Assembly: GCA_963760935.1 (NCBI GenBank)
Contig: CAVXFB010000003.1
Coordinates: forward strand, 1,240,001-1,304,000
Direction of reading: 5' to 3'
DNA: 64,000 bases
DNA from: CAVXFB01 sp963760935
Lineage (GTDB): Bacteria > Planctomycetota > Planctomycetia > Pirellulales > Thermoguttaceae
Shown: in pieces, positions 35,321 through 44,639 of the stretch
Layout of the letters: the number at the start of each line of letters is the position of its first letter
Position numbering within the stretch: the first letter of the stretch is position 1
The notes under the pieces: model-generated
What the model was told of the DNA's origin: nothing
Databases searched by the model: none
Seen by the model: only the letters and a program-made list of their open reading frames with translations
Program-made: the position numbers and the translations under genes

Positions 35321-36778
35321 ATGTTGCAAAATCCAGCCATGCCACAAGGTGTCCCGTCTATCGAGCCCTCGATTTCCCGCCCAAAAAATTCGTTGAGCAT
35401 GAACGGCCCTTGGAGCCGTATTCGGCCGGAATCGGCGGGCTTTGTTGATACGTCCGTGCGGTTGGCGGATGCGAGTCTGGTTGACCGCGCGAACGACGTG
35501 GCGACCCTGCCCGACGTCGATCCGTTTCAGGTGGTCAACCAACTGAAGCGGGTCGTTTCGTCGCTGGAGCGCGAGCTGGTGGGCTTCCAGCCGCTGTTGA
35601 TTCAGTCGATCTACGCGCTTGTGACTCGCGAAAACCTGCTGATCTTCAGTCCCGCCGGAACCGGCAAGACGCTTTGCGCGGGGTTGATTTTCAATCGCAT
35701 CAGCGGCGCCCGCGTCTTCGACACGCAGATGTCCAAGGGAACGCTGGCCGATGAGTTGTTCGGCTCGATCGACACGGAGCAGCTCAAGACGGGGCGCATC
35801 GTACACCATACGGCCGGCACCCTGGTCGACGCCGATTTTGCGTTCATCGACGAGTTGTTCGACGCCAACGACATGGTGTTGCGGGCGCTTTTGGGGGTCT
35901 TCCACGAGAGGGTCTTCAAGAAGGGGACGCAACTGGAAATGGCCAAACTGCACACGGGAATCGCGGCGGCGAATTACCTCCGCGCCACCGATGTGACGGA
36001 GGCCGTGCTGGACCGCTTCCTGTTCCGCGCCTACCTTGCGCCCGACTACAACCCTTGCACTTTGCTGGCGATCGATCAGGCGTTCGATCGCCACCACGGT
36101 CAGGCGGTGGTTCCGCCGCCGGAGGAGCAATTGCCGCTGGCCCACGTTTCCTACCTGTCCGACATTGCACGGGGGCTCGTGCCCGATTGGCGGATTAGCG
36201 TGCCCACTCACGTGATGTTCATGAAGAATCTCGTGTTCAACCGCTACCGCGAGTTGTACGGCCAATTGCCGGAAAACGCGCGAAAGCGGCGGCTGTACAT
36301 TAGCCCGCGGACTTATGCCAAGTCGCGGATCGTGCTCAACGCGGCGGCCTTGCTGCGGGGCCGCCGACGTGTGACGGCCGAAGACCTCTCGCAGTTGAAA
36401 TACGTGGTGACGACGGTCGGCATGCAGGAGGCGCAAAACGACTGTTTTGACAAGGCCTTGCAGGAAACGCTGCTGAAGATTCGCGGCGACGACCTGGAAC
36501 ACATCGATAACCTGGCGGCCGCCCGCGAGTTGGCCGAGCAGGTGATGGCCCGCGTTCGCTCGGGCGAGGAGATTCGCTGCACGCGCTTTCTCCAGCGGTT
36601 GCTGCGGCGGTTCGGCTTGTTGAGCCAAGGCGACGTCACCTTCGACCACGTGCGGCGCTTCGTCGACGGCATCCGTCCGCACGACGAGCAGGTAAAGGTA
36701 CTGAAACTGGGCGTCGAGCGTCGTATCCAAGAACTCACCCGACGCGTGGATTATGGTAGTGAGGAAGTGTTGAGCTAA
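35321..36778 (+). CDS. MoxR/RavA-type AAA+ ATPase
   Basis: 485 residues. Walker A F-S-P-A-G-T-G-K-T-L-C-A, Walker B D-A-D-F-A-F-I-D-E-L-F-D-A and sensor/arginine-finger region V-L-D-R-F-L-F-R-A-Y are typical of the MoxR/RavA group. The start is uncertain (35321, 35339 or 35399), because no clear ribosome site is seen. It is followed by a VWA protein, the usual partner: the ATPase remodels or loads metal cofactors into client complexes with VWA help. Confidence 0.85.
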   Translation: MLQNPAMPQGVPSIEPSISRPKNSLSMNGPWSRIRPESAGFVDTSVRLADASLVDRANDVATLPDVDPFQVVNQLKRVVSSLERELVGFQPLLIQSIYALVTRENLLIFSPAGTGKTLCAGLIFNRISGARVFDTQMSKGTLADELFGSIDTEQLKTGRIVHHTAGTLVDADFAFIDELFDANDMVLRALLGVFHERVFKKGTQLEMAKLHTGIAAANYLRATDVTEAVLDRFLFRAYLAPDYNPCTLLAIDQAFDRHHGQAVVPPPEEQLPLAHVSYLSDIARGLVPDWRISVPTHVMFMKNLVFNRYRELYGQLPENARKRRLYISPRTYAKSRIVLNAAALLRGRRRVTAEDLSQLKYVVTTVGMQEAQNDCFDKALQETLLKIRGDDLEHIDNLAAARELAEQVMARVRSGEEIRCTRFLQRLLRRFGLLSQGDVTFDHVRRFVDGIRPHDEQVKVLKLGVERRIQELTRRVDYGSEEVLS

Positions 36779-36850
36779 ATGGTGATGGTGCGGCGTCTCC
36801 CTTGACGCTGCAACAATCGGCACAGGCTCGCTCGTAGAGTGGCGGTGGTC

Positions 36851-38248
36851 ATGGACGCTTCGGCGATGGTTGCACGTGAATGCGTCGACTTGGTGCAATA
36901 CCTGGCCGATTTCGACCTCTCGTTGTGGGACCTGCGGCCCGAACAGACGGCGATGTTCGTTGCCGCTCGTAACGCCGCGGGCTACGTCGAGGAGATGCAA
37001 ATCCCGATGGCGTCGGACCTGCCGGGCGAGACTGACGCGACGCTGGGGCCGCACGATACCCACGAGATATTGGAAGAGACCGTCTACGCCAACGAGCGAA
37101 TCGAAGCAAAGCTGCCGACCGATGAGATGAAGATCGGAATGATTCGCAGCATCGCCGACCTATCCCATATCCTGCCCACCCAATGGATGATGGAAGACAT
37201 TTGTCCGGATGTCTTTTACGCCAAGCTGGCCCAACGCGACCTACTCATGCCCGAGTGGTATCAGCCCAGCAGGGATTGCCAGGATGGCTGCGGTGAAGTT
37301 CCGGAGTGCGAGTTGGTGGACCGGCAGGTTTCGAGTCGCTCGTGGCAGCAGCATGCTTACCTGTTGCTGGACACGTCGCGCACGATGCGCGACCGCGACC
37401 GCCGGGGCACCGTTGCCCGCGGCCTTGCGCTGGCCTTCCTGCGCCAAGGTTATGTCCAGCGGGCTCGGCTCAATCTACGTCCCTTCACAGTCGAGGTAGG
37501 CGAACTGTCTTCCGGCGTCACCAGCGACGACTTTCACGCGATCGTGCGGCGCGTCATCGACTTGCCAAATTCGGGCCAGACGCGAATCCAAAACGCCCTG
37601 GAACGGGCCGTACGCGACATACGCGACGCCGGGCCGTGCCGCAGGGCCGACATCATGCTCATCACCGATGGTATCTCCTGGCTGGCCAAATCTCCTCTGG
37701 ATGGCGAGGTTCTGCACACGTTCCTCGTCGGCGATCCCATGCAGCAGACGGACACCGCGCCAACGCGGGCCACGTTGAGAGAATGGAGCCGAACCTTTCG
37801 TCGCGTGTGGGAGAATCGCTTCGCCGGACTGCTGGCCCCCACGCCAGACGACCTCGTGGCGGCCGATCGCCTGCTCCAGTCGCTGTTGAAGGAGCTCGGT
37901 GAAAACCCGACCGACGAGATCGCGGAACACGCCCGCCAGGTGTTGGCGAACGTCAAGTCGCTCCTCGATGAGTTTCGGCGATGCGGCGAAAAGGACGCCC
38001 CGGTCGCGGCAGAAGTCCAAGACCTCGATCCGCAGCTTTCCGCGGCGGAAGACTGGCTTGCGGCCCTCGCGCGCGAGCGATCGAACCTTCCGCCCAATCA
38101 ACCGGCGCCATCTGGACGGCAGAGTATGCAGGGCTCGATCCGCTTAAGCGGCGCGGGAGAGACTTTGGGCGATTGGTCCCTTAACTGGCGAACTCTGCGA
38201 GAGCTACTCGCCAGCGTCTGGCGGTGGATCCGAGCACGGCCAGAATAA
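36851..38248 (+). CDS. VWA-domain partner of the MoxR ATPase
   Basis: The central VWA domain starts at Y-L-L-L-D-T-S-R-T-M (a D-x-S-x-T-like MIDAS start in which D-T-S-R-T stands for the usual D-x-S-x-S) and continues to A-D-I-M-L-I-T-D-G-I-S-W. The N-terminal 150 residues are helical and acidic, as in ViaA-type proteins. The gene lies 72 bp after the ATPase. Its TAA stop is exactly at the left tip of an IS4 element, so the native C-terminus may have been longer. Confidence 0.75.
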   Translation: MDASAMVARECVDLVQYLADFDLSLWDLRPEQTAMFVAARNAAGYVEEMQIPMASDLPGETDATLGPHDTHEILEETVYANERIEAKLPTDEMKIGMIRSIADLSHILPTQWMMEDICPDVFYAKLAQRDLLMPEWYQPSRDCQDGCGEVPECELVDRQVSSRSWQQHAYLLLDTSRTMRDRDRRGTVARGLALAFLRQGYVQRARLNLRPFTVEVGELSSGVTSDDFHAIVRRVIDLPNSGQTRIQNALERAVRDIRDAGPCRRADIMLITDGISWLAKSPLDGEVLHTFLVGDPMQQTDTAPTRATLREWSRTFRRVWENRFAGLLAPTPDDLVAADRLLQSLLKELGENPTDEIAEHARQVLANVKSLLDEFRRCGEKDAPVAAEVQDLDPQLSAAEDWLAALARERSNLPPNQPAPSGRQSMQGSIRLSGAGETLGDWSLNWRTLRELLASVWRWIRARPE

Positions 38249-39783
38249 ACGGTGTCAGGTCAGAATGGCACTTGAACTTTTGTAAGTGATTGTATGTGAA
38301 GATGATATGGACAGAAAAGGCCTCTCTTGTCACAAGGGGTTGTTACAAGCAATTCCCCGATGGCAAGGAGGCCAAAGATGGTTCATTCGTTTCACGCCAC
38401 GGCGGCGGAAGCTCGTCGGCACGGCGACTTGTACTTCGCCGCATTGCTTCCCCAAGATCGTATCGAAAAAGCCTTCGGTGCCGCAAGACGGCTTTGGCAA
38501 GGTTGGATTTACACGCCTGCAGTAACAGTATGGGTTTTTCTCTCGCAATGCCTCAGCCCCGATCATTCTTGCCGCGATGCGGTGGCCCGGCTCATTGCTT
38601 GGCGTCTGGCCGAAGGGCTTGCGCCGTGCTCGGCCGATACCGGAGCCTATTGCACGGCCCGCAGTGATCTGTCGGAGGAAGTTCTCCGCGAATTGATGCG
38701 AGACACCGGCAGGCAGGTCGAAGCAGAATCGCCGCAGACTTGGCTCTGGCACGGACGGAAGGTTCGCGTGGTGGATGGGGCTACCGTCACTATGCCCGAT
38801 ACGCCGCGAAACCAGGCGGCCTATCCCCAGCCGAGAACGCAGAAGCCCGGCTGTGGTTTTCCCATTGCGCGAATCGTGGTGATCTTTTCGCTGGCGACGG
38901 GCACGGTGTTGGAAGCGGCAATCGGAAAATACAAAGGGAAGCAAACTGGCGAAAACAGCCTGTTTCGCGGGCTTCTCGATACGCTGGCCGAAGGCGACAT
39001 CATCCTTGCGGACCGTGGTTTCAGCGGTTGGTGCGACATTGCCTTGCCACATCTGCGCAGCATCGACGTCGTTCTTCGCAAGCACCAGCTTCGCCGGACG
39101 GATTTCCGCACAGGCGAACGCCTGGGAAGAAACGACCATCTGGTCTTCTGCGAGCGGCCGCAACGCCCGCAATGGATGTCGGCCGAGCAATACGCTACGT
39201 TGCCCGACAAGTTGACATTGCGAGAGGTTCGCGTTTGCGTGCTCCAACAAGGATTTCGGACGCGGTCGCTTGTCGTGGTGACCACCTTGCTGGACGCCAA
39301 GGAATATCCACCCGACGAGATCGCCTCCTTGTATCGGCGGCGATGGCAGGCGGAGTTGCATCTGCGCAGCCTCAAGATCGTGCTGCAAATGGACCATCTG
39401 CGTTGCAAAACGCCGGAACGGGTTCGCAACGAGTTCTATACCCACTTGCTTGGTTACAATCTCATTCGGGGCGTGATGGCGGCCGCCGCTTTTCAGTCAG
39501 GCAAGTCGCCGTGGGAAATCAGTTTCAAGGGAACCCTGCAAACGCTCAGCCAGTTTCTGCCCCTGCTTCTCGCGCGGCTATCGACCGACACTTGGTGCGA
39601 CTCGCTGTTGACCGCGGTCGCTACCCACCTCGTTGGCAGTCGTCCCAATCGCGTCGAACCCCGTCGCGTCAAACGTCGCCCAAGAACCTACAAATACTTA
39701 TGTAAGCCTCGACACCACTATAAACCACGGCACACAAAGTAGTTGTGAAAGTTCAAGTGCCATTCGTTCCTGACACCGTTTCC
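38247..39783 (+). mobile_element. IS4-family insertion sequence
   Basis: The ends share AAACGGTGTCAGG, four differing bases, then AATGGCACTTGAACTTT in inverted orientation (38247-38280 and 39748-39783). It contains one transposase. To its right, an 18-bp unit (CCTGACACCGTTTCCGCA) is repeated in part at 39769-39815. No clear target duplication was found. Confidence 0.75.
38378..39742 (+). CDS. IS4-family transposase
   Basis: The start at 38378 is chosen for the strong AAGGAGG six bases upstream. DDE motifs: V-R-V-V-D-G-A-T-V-T-M-P-D, I-I-L-A-D-R-G-F-S-G-W, and Y-R-R-R-W-Q-A-E-L-H-L-R-S-L-K (the Y-x-x-R-W-x-x-E signature of IS4). Length 454, apparently intact. The cysteines and basic tail at the C-terminus are normal for the group. 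Confidence 0.9.
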   Translation: MVHSFHATAAEARRHGDLYFAALLPQDRIEKAFGAARRLWQGWIYTPAVTVWVFLSQCLSPDHSCRDAVARLIAWRLAEGLAPCSADTGAYCTARSDLSEEVLRELMRDTGRQVEAESPQTWLWHGRKVRVVDGATVTMPDTPRNQAAYPQPRTQKPGCGFPIARIVVIFSLATGTVLEAAIGKYKGKQTGENSLFRGLLDTLAEGDIILADRGFSGWCDIALPHLRSIDVVLRKHQLRRTDFRTGERLGRNDHLVFCERPQRPQWMSAEQYATLPDKLTLREVRVCVLQQGFRTRSLVVVTTLLDAKEYPPDEIASLYRRRWQAELHLRSLKIVLQMDHLRCKTPERVRNEFYTHLLGYNLIRGVMAAAAFQSGKSPWEISFKGTLQTLSQFLPLLLARLSTDTWCDSLLTAVATHLVGSRPNRVEPRRVKRRPRTYKYLCKPRHHYKPRHTK

Positions 39784-41647
39784 GCACCTGACACCGTTTC
39801 CGCACCGTTTCCGCAAGCGGCTGCTTACGACCTTCGAGCACGTCAATGGTATACGTCAGAATGCGAACCGTGTACTCGCCAACGTAGCCTTTGTCTTTGA
39901 GGTTCCCGGTCAACGCTTTCTTCAAGGCTGGCAACGAGGGCCGGGCGGCCTCTCCAAGACGGCAGAGAACATTGCCGGCTTGAAGAGTGAACGGCGGCAT
40001 GTCGGTTTGCTGAATCCAGCGATCCAACACTGGCAGCGCGACGTCGAGCTTGCCAAGGCGGGCGAGCGCTTCTGCTGCGGCGATTTGCACGGCGCCAGAT
40101 CCGTCGGTGAGCCGCTGACGAAGAGCAGCTTCGGCGGGCGAGGCCCTCTCGCCGAGCATTGTGCAGCCTTGTGCGGCCCACCAGCGAATTGGTTCGAACG
40201 GGTCGCCAAGCGCCTCGATCAGTTTCGGCAGATTGGCAGTGTTGCGCTCGGAAGCAAGGTTGGCTAACGTGAAAACACGCTCGATCGGGAATGTGTCGGG
40301 CGCATGCGAAGCGTCGTAGCCTTCCAACGCCGAGCCTTCGGGCAGGAAGCCGTTATCTTTGTCGGCCAACACGTGCTGCTTCAGCGCCGCGCGCATCCGT
40401 TCCAGCGTCGCGCGGTGTGCAGAGTCCGAGGCGAGGTTGTGGACGTTGTCGGGATCGGCACGCATGTCGTAAAGTTCCTCGGTCGGTTTCTCGCCCCAGA
40501 ACATCGCCGTGGCCGGCGTGAGACGGCCTTTGCGGGCAAGGCGTGCCCACGACTCGTAGCCGCGGGCTTGGAATGCGTAGGTGATCGGTTGGACATACGG
40601 CAGGTCGGGCCGGTAGTTGTGGATATAGAGCCAACGGCTGTCCATGACCGAGCGCATCATGTCGTAGTGTTCCGACATGCGGTCGCGCGAGCAATAGACG
40701 AACTCGTTCGGCTCGGCCTTGGCTGGGCCCGCAAATGCGCGGCCCTGCATGTAGTCGGGGATCTTCACGCCCAGCAACGAAAGCACGGTCGGCGCAAAAT
40801 CTACGAAGTGGACGGGCGCCGTAATCCGCGAGCCAGGGGCGGCGGGCGCGAGGTGACGCCATTTCGGCGGGAAATAGACGATCAACGGGACGTGTGTACC
40901 GCTTTCCTGAAGAAATCGCTTGCTGCGTGGGAGAACTCCGCCGTTATCCGAGTAGTAGAACACGATTGTGTCGTCGGCGAGTCCGGCGGCGGCGAGTTCT
41001 TTGAGTTTGGCGGCGATCTGATCGTCGAGTTGTGCCATGCGGGTGTAATACCGCGCCCAGTCCGCACGGATTTCGGGCGTATCAGGTTGATATGGCGGGA
41101 TGCGCATTTTGGCGGGATCGAACAGCGACGGCTCGTTCGCAGGGAACAGGCAACTCTCGTGGGAGACCTCGTGGTTGAATACACTGAAGAACGGCTGTCC
41201 GGCGGCGCGGTTTCGGTAGTGAGCTGTGTGGCTGCACGCATCCCACGCTTGCTCGATGTTGATCGGCGCATTGTAGTCGGTCTTGCCGTTATTCGACGTG
41301 TAGTAGCCGACCGCACGCAAGTATGCCGGGAAGCCTTTGAGCCACGAAGGGAGTTTGCCCTCGGCCCGCATGTGATGCGCCGGACCGCACGTGACCGGAT
41401 ACATGCCGCTAATCAGCGTAAATCGCGATGGCGCACACACCGGCATAGCGAAACAGTGCTCGTACAACACACCCTCGCGTGCCAGCTTGTCCAAAGTCGG
41501 CGTCTTGGCAATCGGGTCGCCGTAACAACCAAGAAAGGTGTCGTTGTCCTCGCTAACGAGCCAGAGAATGTTCGGGCGGTCAGCGGCCGCGGCCTGCTGT
41601 GCGGCGAGCGCCACTACGCCAACGGCGATTAGAAAATGTGTCTTCAT
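39698..41647 (-). CDS. sulfatase with HEAT-like C-terminus, 3' end replaced by IS4
   Basis: The start at 41647 gives the signal peptide MKTHFLIAVGVVALAAQQAA. P-N-I-L-W-L-V-S-E-D-N carries the metal-binding Asp pair, and C-A-P-S-R-F-T-L-I-S-G is the formylglycine motif, so this is a type I sulfatase, exported and needing maturation. Residues about 480-630 form HEAT-like repeats (L-I-E-A-L-G-D-P-F-E-P-I-R-W-W-A-A-Q). The last ~30 residues read through the IS4 end and are not native. Likely acts on sulfated polysaccharides; substrate unknown. Confidence 0.9.
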   Translation of the reverse strand: MKTHFLIAVGVVALAAQQAAAADRPNILWLVSEDNDTFLGCYGDPIAKTPTLDKLAREGVLYEHCFAMPVCAPSRFTLISGMYPVTCGPAHHMRAEGKLPSWLKGFPAYLRAVGYYTSNNGKTDYNAPINIEQAWDACSHTAHYRNRAAGQPFFSVFNHEVSHESCLFPANEPSLFDPAKMRIPPYQPDTPEIRADWARYYTRMAQLDDQIAAKLKELAAAGLADDTIVFYYSDNGGVLPRSKRFLQESGTHVPLIVYFPPKWRHLAPAAPGSRITAPVHFVDFAPTVLSLLGVKIPDYMQGRAFAGPAKAEPNEFVYCSRDRMSEHYDMMRSVMDSRWLYIHNYRPDLPYVQPITYAFQARGYESWARLARKGRLTPATAMFWGEKPTEELYDMRADPDNVHNLASDSAHRATLERMRAALKQHVLADKDNGFLPEGSALEGYDASHAPDTFPIERVFTLANLASERNTANLPKLIEALGDPFEPIRWWAAQGCTMLGERASPAEAALRQRLTDGSGAVQIAAAEALARLGKLDVALPVLDRWIQQTDMPPFTLQAGNVLCRLGEAARPSLPALKKALTGNLKDKGYVGEYTVRILTYTIDVLEGRKQPLAETVRKRCQVRKRCQERMALELSQLLCVPWFIVVSRLT

Positions 41648-41828
41648 TTGGATCGAACTTCCTATCCAGCATTTGTCACGCGATTTCCGCCGGACGCGCT
41701 GCGAGCCACCCGTACATATTAACAAAGATGTGCGCGACCGCCCAGTTGGCATGCTGATGCTCTGCTCGCAACGCAATCCTATGGGCGGGCCCCGGCGCCG
41801 GATGATCCTACGGGGGACCGCGTACGGC

Positions 41829-42944
41829 CTATCCGAACCTTGCGCGTCGCCAGACAAACGCTCCGAGGGCGACGACACCAATGCAAAGCAGAGTGAGCGT
41901 TGATGGCTCCGGGATAGGGGCGATCACACCGAACAATCCGTTCGATTCGCCGTTGGGGCCGGCGGAGAAGTAGATCGACTGGCTGTTGCCGGCGCTGCCG
42001 TCGTTTCCGACGTTCAATGCCCAGAGTCCATTGATTGTCAGCGGCTGACCGCCGGCGCCCGGCAACTGGCCAACATACGAAAACGAATTGTTGGCGAAAC
42101 CAAACGCGTTGATCTTTCCGTCGCCGAAGTTGCCCACCAGCAGATCGCCAGCAAACTGACCGAACGACGCCGGCGCAATTGCCAAGCCCCACGGCGAGTT
42201 AAGCGTCCCTTGGCTACCGACCCTGCCGAGGAAGTTCCCCTGGTTGTCAAAGGCGCTTACGAAACCTTGCCCCGGCCCAGCCACGTCATCGTGCGTGCCG
42301 GCGTCTTGCAGGGCGTAGGTGACGTAGAGTTTGTTACCGAGCTGCTGGATGTTAAAAGGCGCGTAGCCGGATGGCATACCGGGATCGATGAAGCTGCCAC
42401 TCGGATCGGGTGCGCCCGCCGCCCCCTTGAGCACGTCGATCGTGCCTGCCCGGAAATTTGCCGCATACAGGTAGCTGTTTCCGCCGATCGTCGCTTCCGT
42501 AGCACCTTTATAGACATTCGCTGTAGATCCCAGCGCGAGCGCTTCTGCTGTAGTGCCCAGGGCACTCCTCCAGCCACATATCGTGCCATCCTCGTTTACG
42601 AACAGGAAGCGATCGTCGTTGAACGCCGCGGCATTGCCGTTGAACACCTGACCCGTGACGCTCCCATCCCCCGGGATCGAAACGGTTAATGCGATCTTGG
42701 TGGGGTCGTTCGACACAGGATCCACTTGGTACAGATTCGCCACGCCAGAACCATTGGCCGAAACCCAAAATGGCGAGGTCGTGCTAAGCGAGATGCCCCA
42801 AGCGTTCGTTAGCGTGGAGTCGGTTATCGTTGCGACGTTGGCGGCCTGATCGTCCGTCACCAGGTTCCGCACAGCGAACTCATCCGCTTTGGCTACAGGC
42901 GTCAGACACAGGAGCGTAATAAGGCAGACACAGAAATGCCTCAT
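41829..42944 (-). CDS. TIGR03118-family PEP-CTERM protein
   Basis: 371 residues. Signal peptide MRHFCVCLITLLCLTPVAKA; body with N-L-V-T-D-D-Q-A-A-N-V-A, L-T-N-A-W-G-I-S, S-P-F-W-V-S-A-N-G-S-G and D-P-S-G-S-F-I-D-P, the hallmarks of TIGR03118 (a beta-propeller-like extracellular family). The end is I-P-E-P-S-T-L-T-L-L-C plus an R-R-A-R tail, the PEP-CTERM sorting signal. Confidence 0.9.
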   Translation of the reverse strand: MRHFCVCLITLLCLTPVAKADEFAVRNLVTDDQAANVATITDSTLTNAWGISLSTTSPFWVSANGSGVANLYQVDPVSNDPTKIALTVSIPGDGSVTGQVFNGNAAAFNDDRFLFVNEDGTICGWRSALGTTAEALALGSTANVYKGATEATIGGNSYLYAANFRAGTIDVLKGAAGAPDPSGSFIDPGMPSGYAPFNIQQLGNKLYVTYALQDAGTHDDVAGPGQGFVSAFDNQGNFLGRVGSQGTLNSPWGLAIAPASFGQFAGDLLVGNFGDGKINAFGFANNSFSYVGQLPGAGGQPLTINGLWALNVGNDGSAGNSQSIYFSAGPNGESNGLFGVIAPIPEPSTLTLLCIGVVALGAFVWRRARFG

Positions 42945-43154
42945 AAAGTCGTCTTCTTTCGCGTTGCCGCAACTCTTAGGGTTCTAACACGTGCTAAACC
43001 ACCGCAACGGCCGGTCAATTTCCCGGTAGAGCGAGGCTCAAGCTGTTCGTGCTCCGCTCACATGTCATCGTATGGAGCGGAATCGGGAAGGCAAGGGCAA
43101 TGGATTTTTGGACCACCGTTTGGGATCAAATTGCGTGTAAACAGGGGCCGGTTT

Positions 43155-43340
43155 ATCACGTTATCACGCCAGACGGCGGGGCGGGCGCGGGGCGAGGTAA
43201 AGCTATGGGCGAACTGGAAGAGGAAGAATTGGGGGATTGGTTTCCGTTTACCGCCGGCGTCTCTTCGTGGGCGTGCATGCCCTTACCGGTTCGCCCTTAC
43301 CCTGTCCCAACCAACCTATTGGTCGGTGCCCGACGAGGGG
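43155..43340. repeat. dispersed composite repeat, copy D (partial)
   Basis: It has the CACGCCAGACGGCGGGGCG block, a GGGGGATTGG block and the CCAACCAACCTATTGGTCGG hairpin with TGCCCGACGAG, in the same order as copy B, but the GTTAACAG hairpin is missing. The gap 42945-43495 has no gene. Confidence 0.55.
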
Positions 43341-43495
43341 ACGGAGGCGGCTTCGGCAGCGATCGACCGTGTCCTCTTGTCCTACGGGCATTTGGCAAGG
43401 TATTCTGTTCGCTTGATCAAAAAGTGAACTTCTTGCCAACGGGCGCAACCTGATATACGGGCACGGCCAGATTGTTTCCAGGTGCGGAGTGCTTG

Positions 43496-44043
43496 ATGAG
43501 CGATGCGGCCGAACGACTGCATGAGCAGCTCTTGGTCCTACGCTGTCAGGCCGGCGACGAAGATGCGTTCGAGGAACTGGTTGCACGCTACCATCCGCGG
43601 CTCCACTACTATCTTCGCCGTATTTTGCCACCTGCGGACCACGCGGATGACGTGCTCCAAGAGGTTTGGCTGGCCATGTTCCGGCGCTGCCGCGACTTGC
43701 CGATCCGGCCGCACTGACGGCGTGGCTCTACCGCATCGCCAGAGACAAGGCGTCGGTCCAGTGGCGCGGGCGGCCACCGGAGCGTACGCTCGATGTTTCG
43801 GATATCGTCGAGGAGCCGTCGCACGATACTGAGTTCCGCCAGGAAGACGCCCAGGAAATTCACGCGAGTCTCGACGAACTCAACCCCGAGCAGCGGGAAG
43901 TACTGGTGCTACGGTTTTTGGAAGACATGACCTACCAGCAGATTGCCAAGGTGACAGGCTGTCCGATCGGCACCGTCCGGTCGCGGCTGTACTACGCCAA
44001 GGCGGCCCTGCGCCAGGCGATCGAAAACAGGAGATCGATATGA
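43496..44043 (+). CDS. ECF RNA polymerase sigma factor (frameshifted)
   Basis: Region 2 (D-H-A-D-D-V-L-Q-E-V-W-L-A-M-F) is in the first frame. Region 4 (Y-Q-Q-I-A-K-V-T-G-C-P-I-G-T-V-R-S-R-L) is in another. A lost G near 43694 (CGGGCG read as CGGCG) joins them as F-R-A-L-P-R-L-A-D-P-A-A-L-T-A-W-L-Y-R-I-A-R-D-K. With the base restored this is a normal-length ECF sigma factor. Its stop overlaps the next gene's start (ATGA), a probable regulator pair. Confidence 0.85.
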
Positions 44044-44609
44044 ACGCCAAGCACGAGCAATCGGCGGAGAAGAAGGCACTTGTGGACAGTTTGCTGGCCA
44101 TCGACAGTCGGACGCCGACTTCGGCAGCCGAGGTGCGGGAAGTGGCCACGAAGGTCTTGCGGCGCGATCGACGGCGGGTCCGCATCCTTACGTGGATGAC
44201 GATTGGCTCCTTCCTGTTGACGGTCCTCGGAATCGGCGGAGGTGTCTATTGGTACTACATGAAGGTCGTGCCCACAATGAATTGGCATCAGCGAATCATG
44301 TCCGAGTTGAGCCCGCAACTCTCCAATAAAGAACCGCTGGGCAGCGCCATACTGACTACGGCAGCGGCGTGCCAGATACTGTATAAGATCCAACTTGCAA
44401 ACCTCTGGGGAATCATGGCGCTGTTCACGGCCATGCTGGCGGCCGCCTGTTGTACTGTTTTGCTCATCATGGCCAGCCGCCGCGCCACTCTCCGCCAAAT
44501 CCAGACGAGCCTGTTGGCTCTTTCCGAACAGTTCGACACGTTGCAGCGGTCGCTCGACGGCGGCAAGTCCAATGGTGGCGGTCAAGCGACACAAGAATCT
44601 CGCGCGTGA
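44040..44609 (+). CDS. two-span membrane protein coupled to the sigma factor
   Basis: 189 residues. Cytosolic N-terminus, membrane spans at about 49-75 and 121-145, then a helical tail (T-L-R-Q-I-Q-T-S-L-L-A-L-S-E-Q-F-D-T-L). It lacks a zinc-type anti-sigma motif, but translational coupling (ATGA) makes an anti-sigma or sensor role likely. Confidence 0.7.
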   Translation: MNAKHEQSAEKKALVDSLLAIDSRTPTSAAEVREVATKVLRRDRRRVRILTWMTIGSFLLTVLGIGGGVYWYYMKVVPTMNWHQRIMSELSPQLSNKEPLGSAILTTAAACQILYKIQLANLWGIMALFTAMLAAACCTVLLIMASRRATLRQIQTSLLALSEQFDTLQRSLDGGKSNGGGQATQESRA

Positions 44610-44639
44610 CGATCCGTTGGCCGTTTTCTGGTAAGCGAC

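Noticed and set aside
35315..37063. 582-codon open frame on the minus strand
   Set aside because: It is antisense to the MoxR gene and the start of the VWA gene, which have clear catalytic motifs. Its translation is low-complexity and matches no family; long antisense frames are common in GC-rich DNA.
40304..41632. 442-codon open frame on the plus strand
   Set aside because: Antisense to the sulfatase, whose formylglycine motif and signal peptide are unambiguous.
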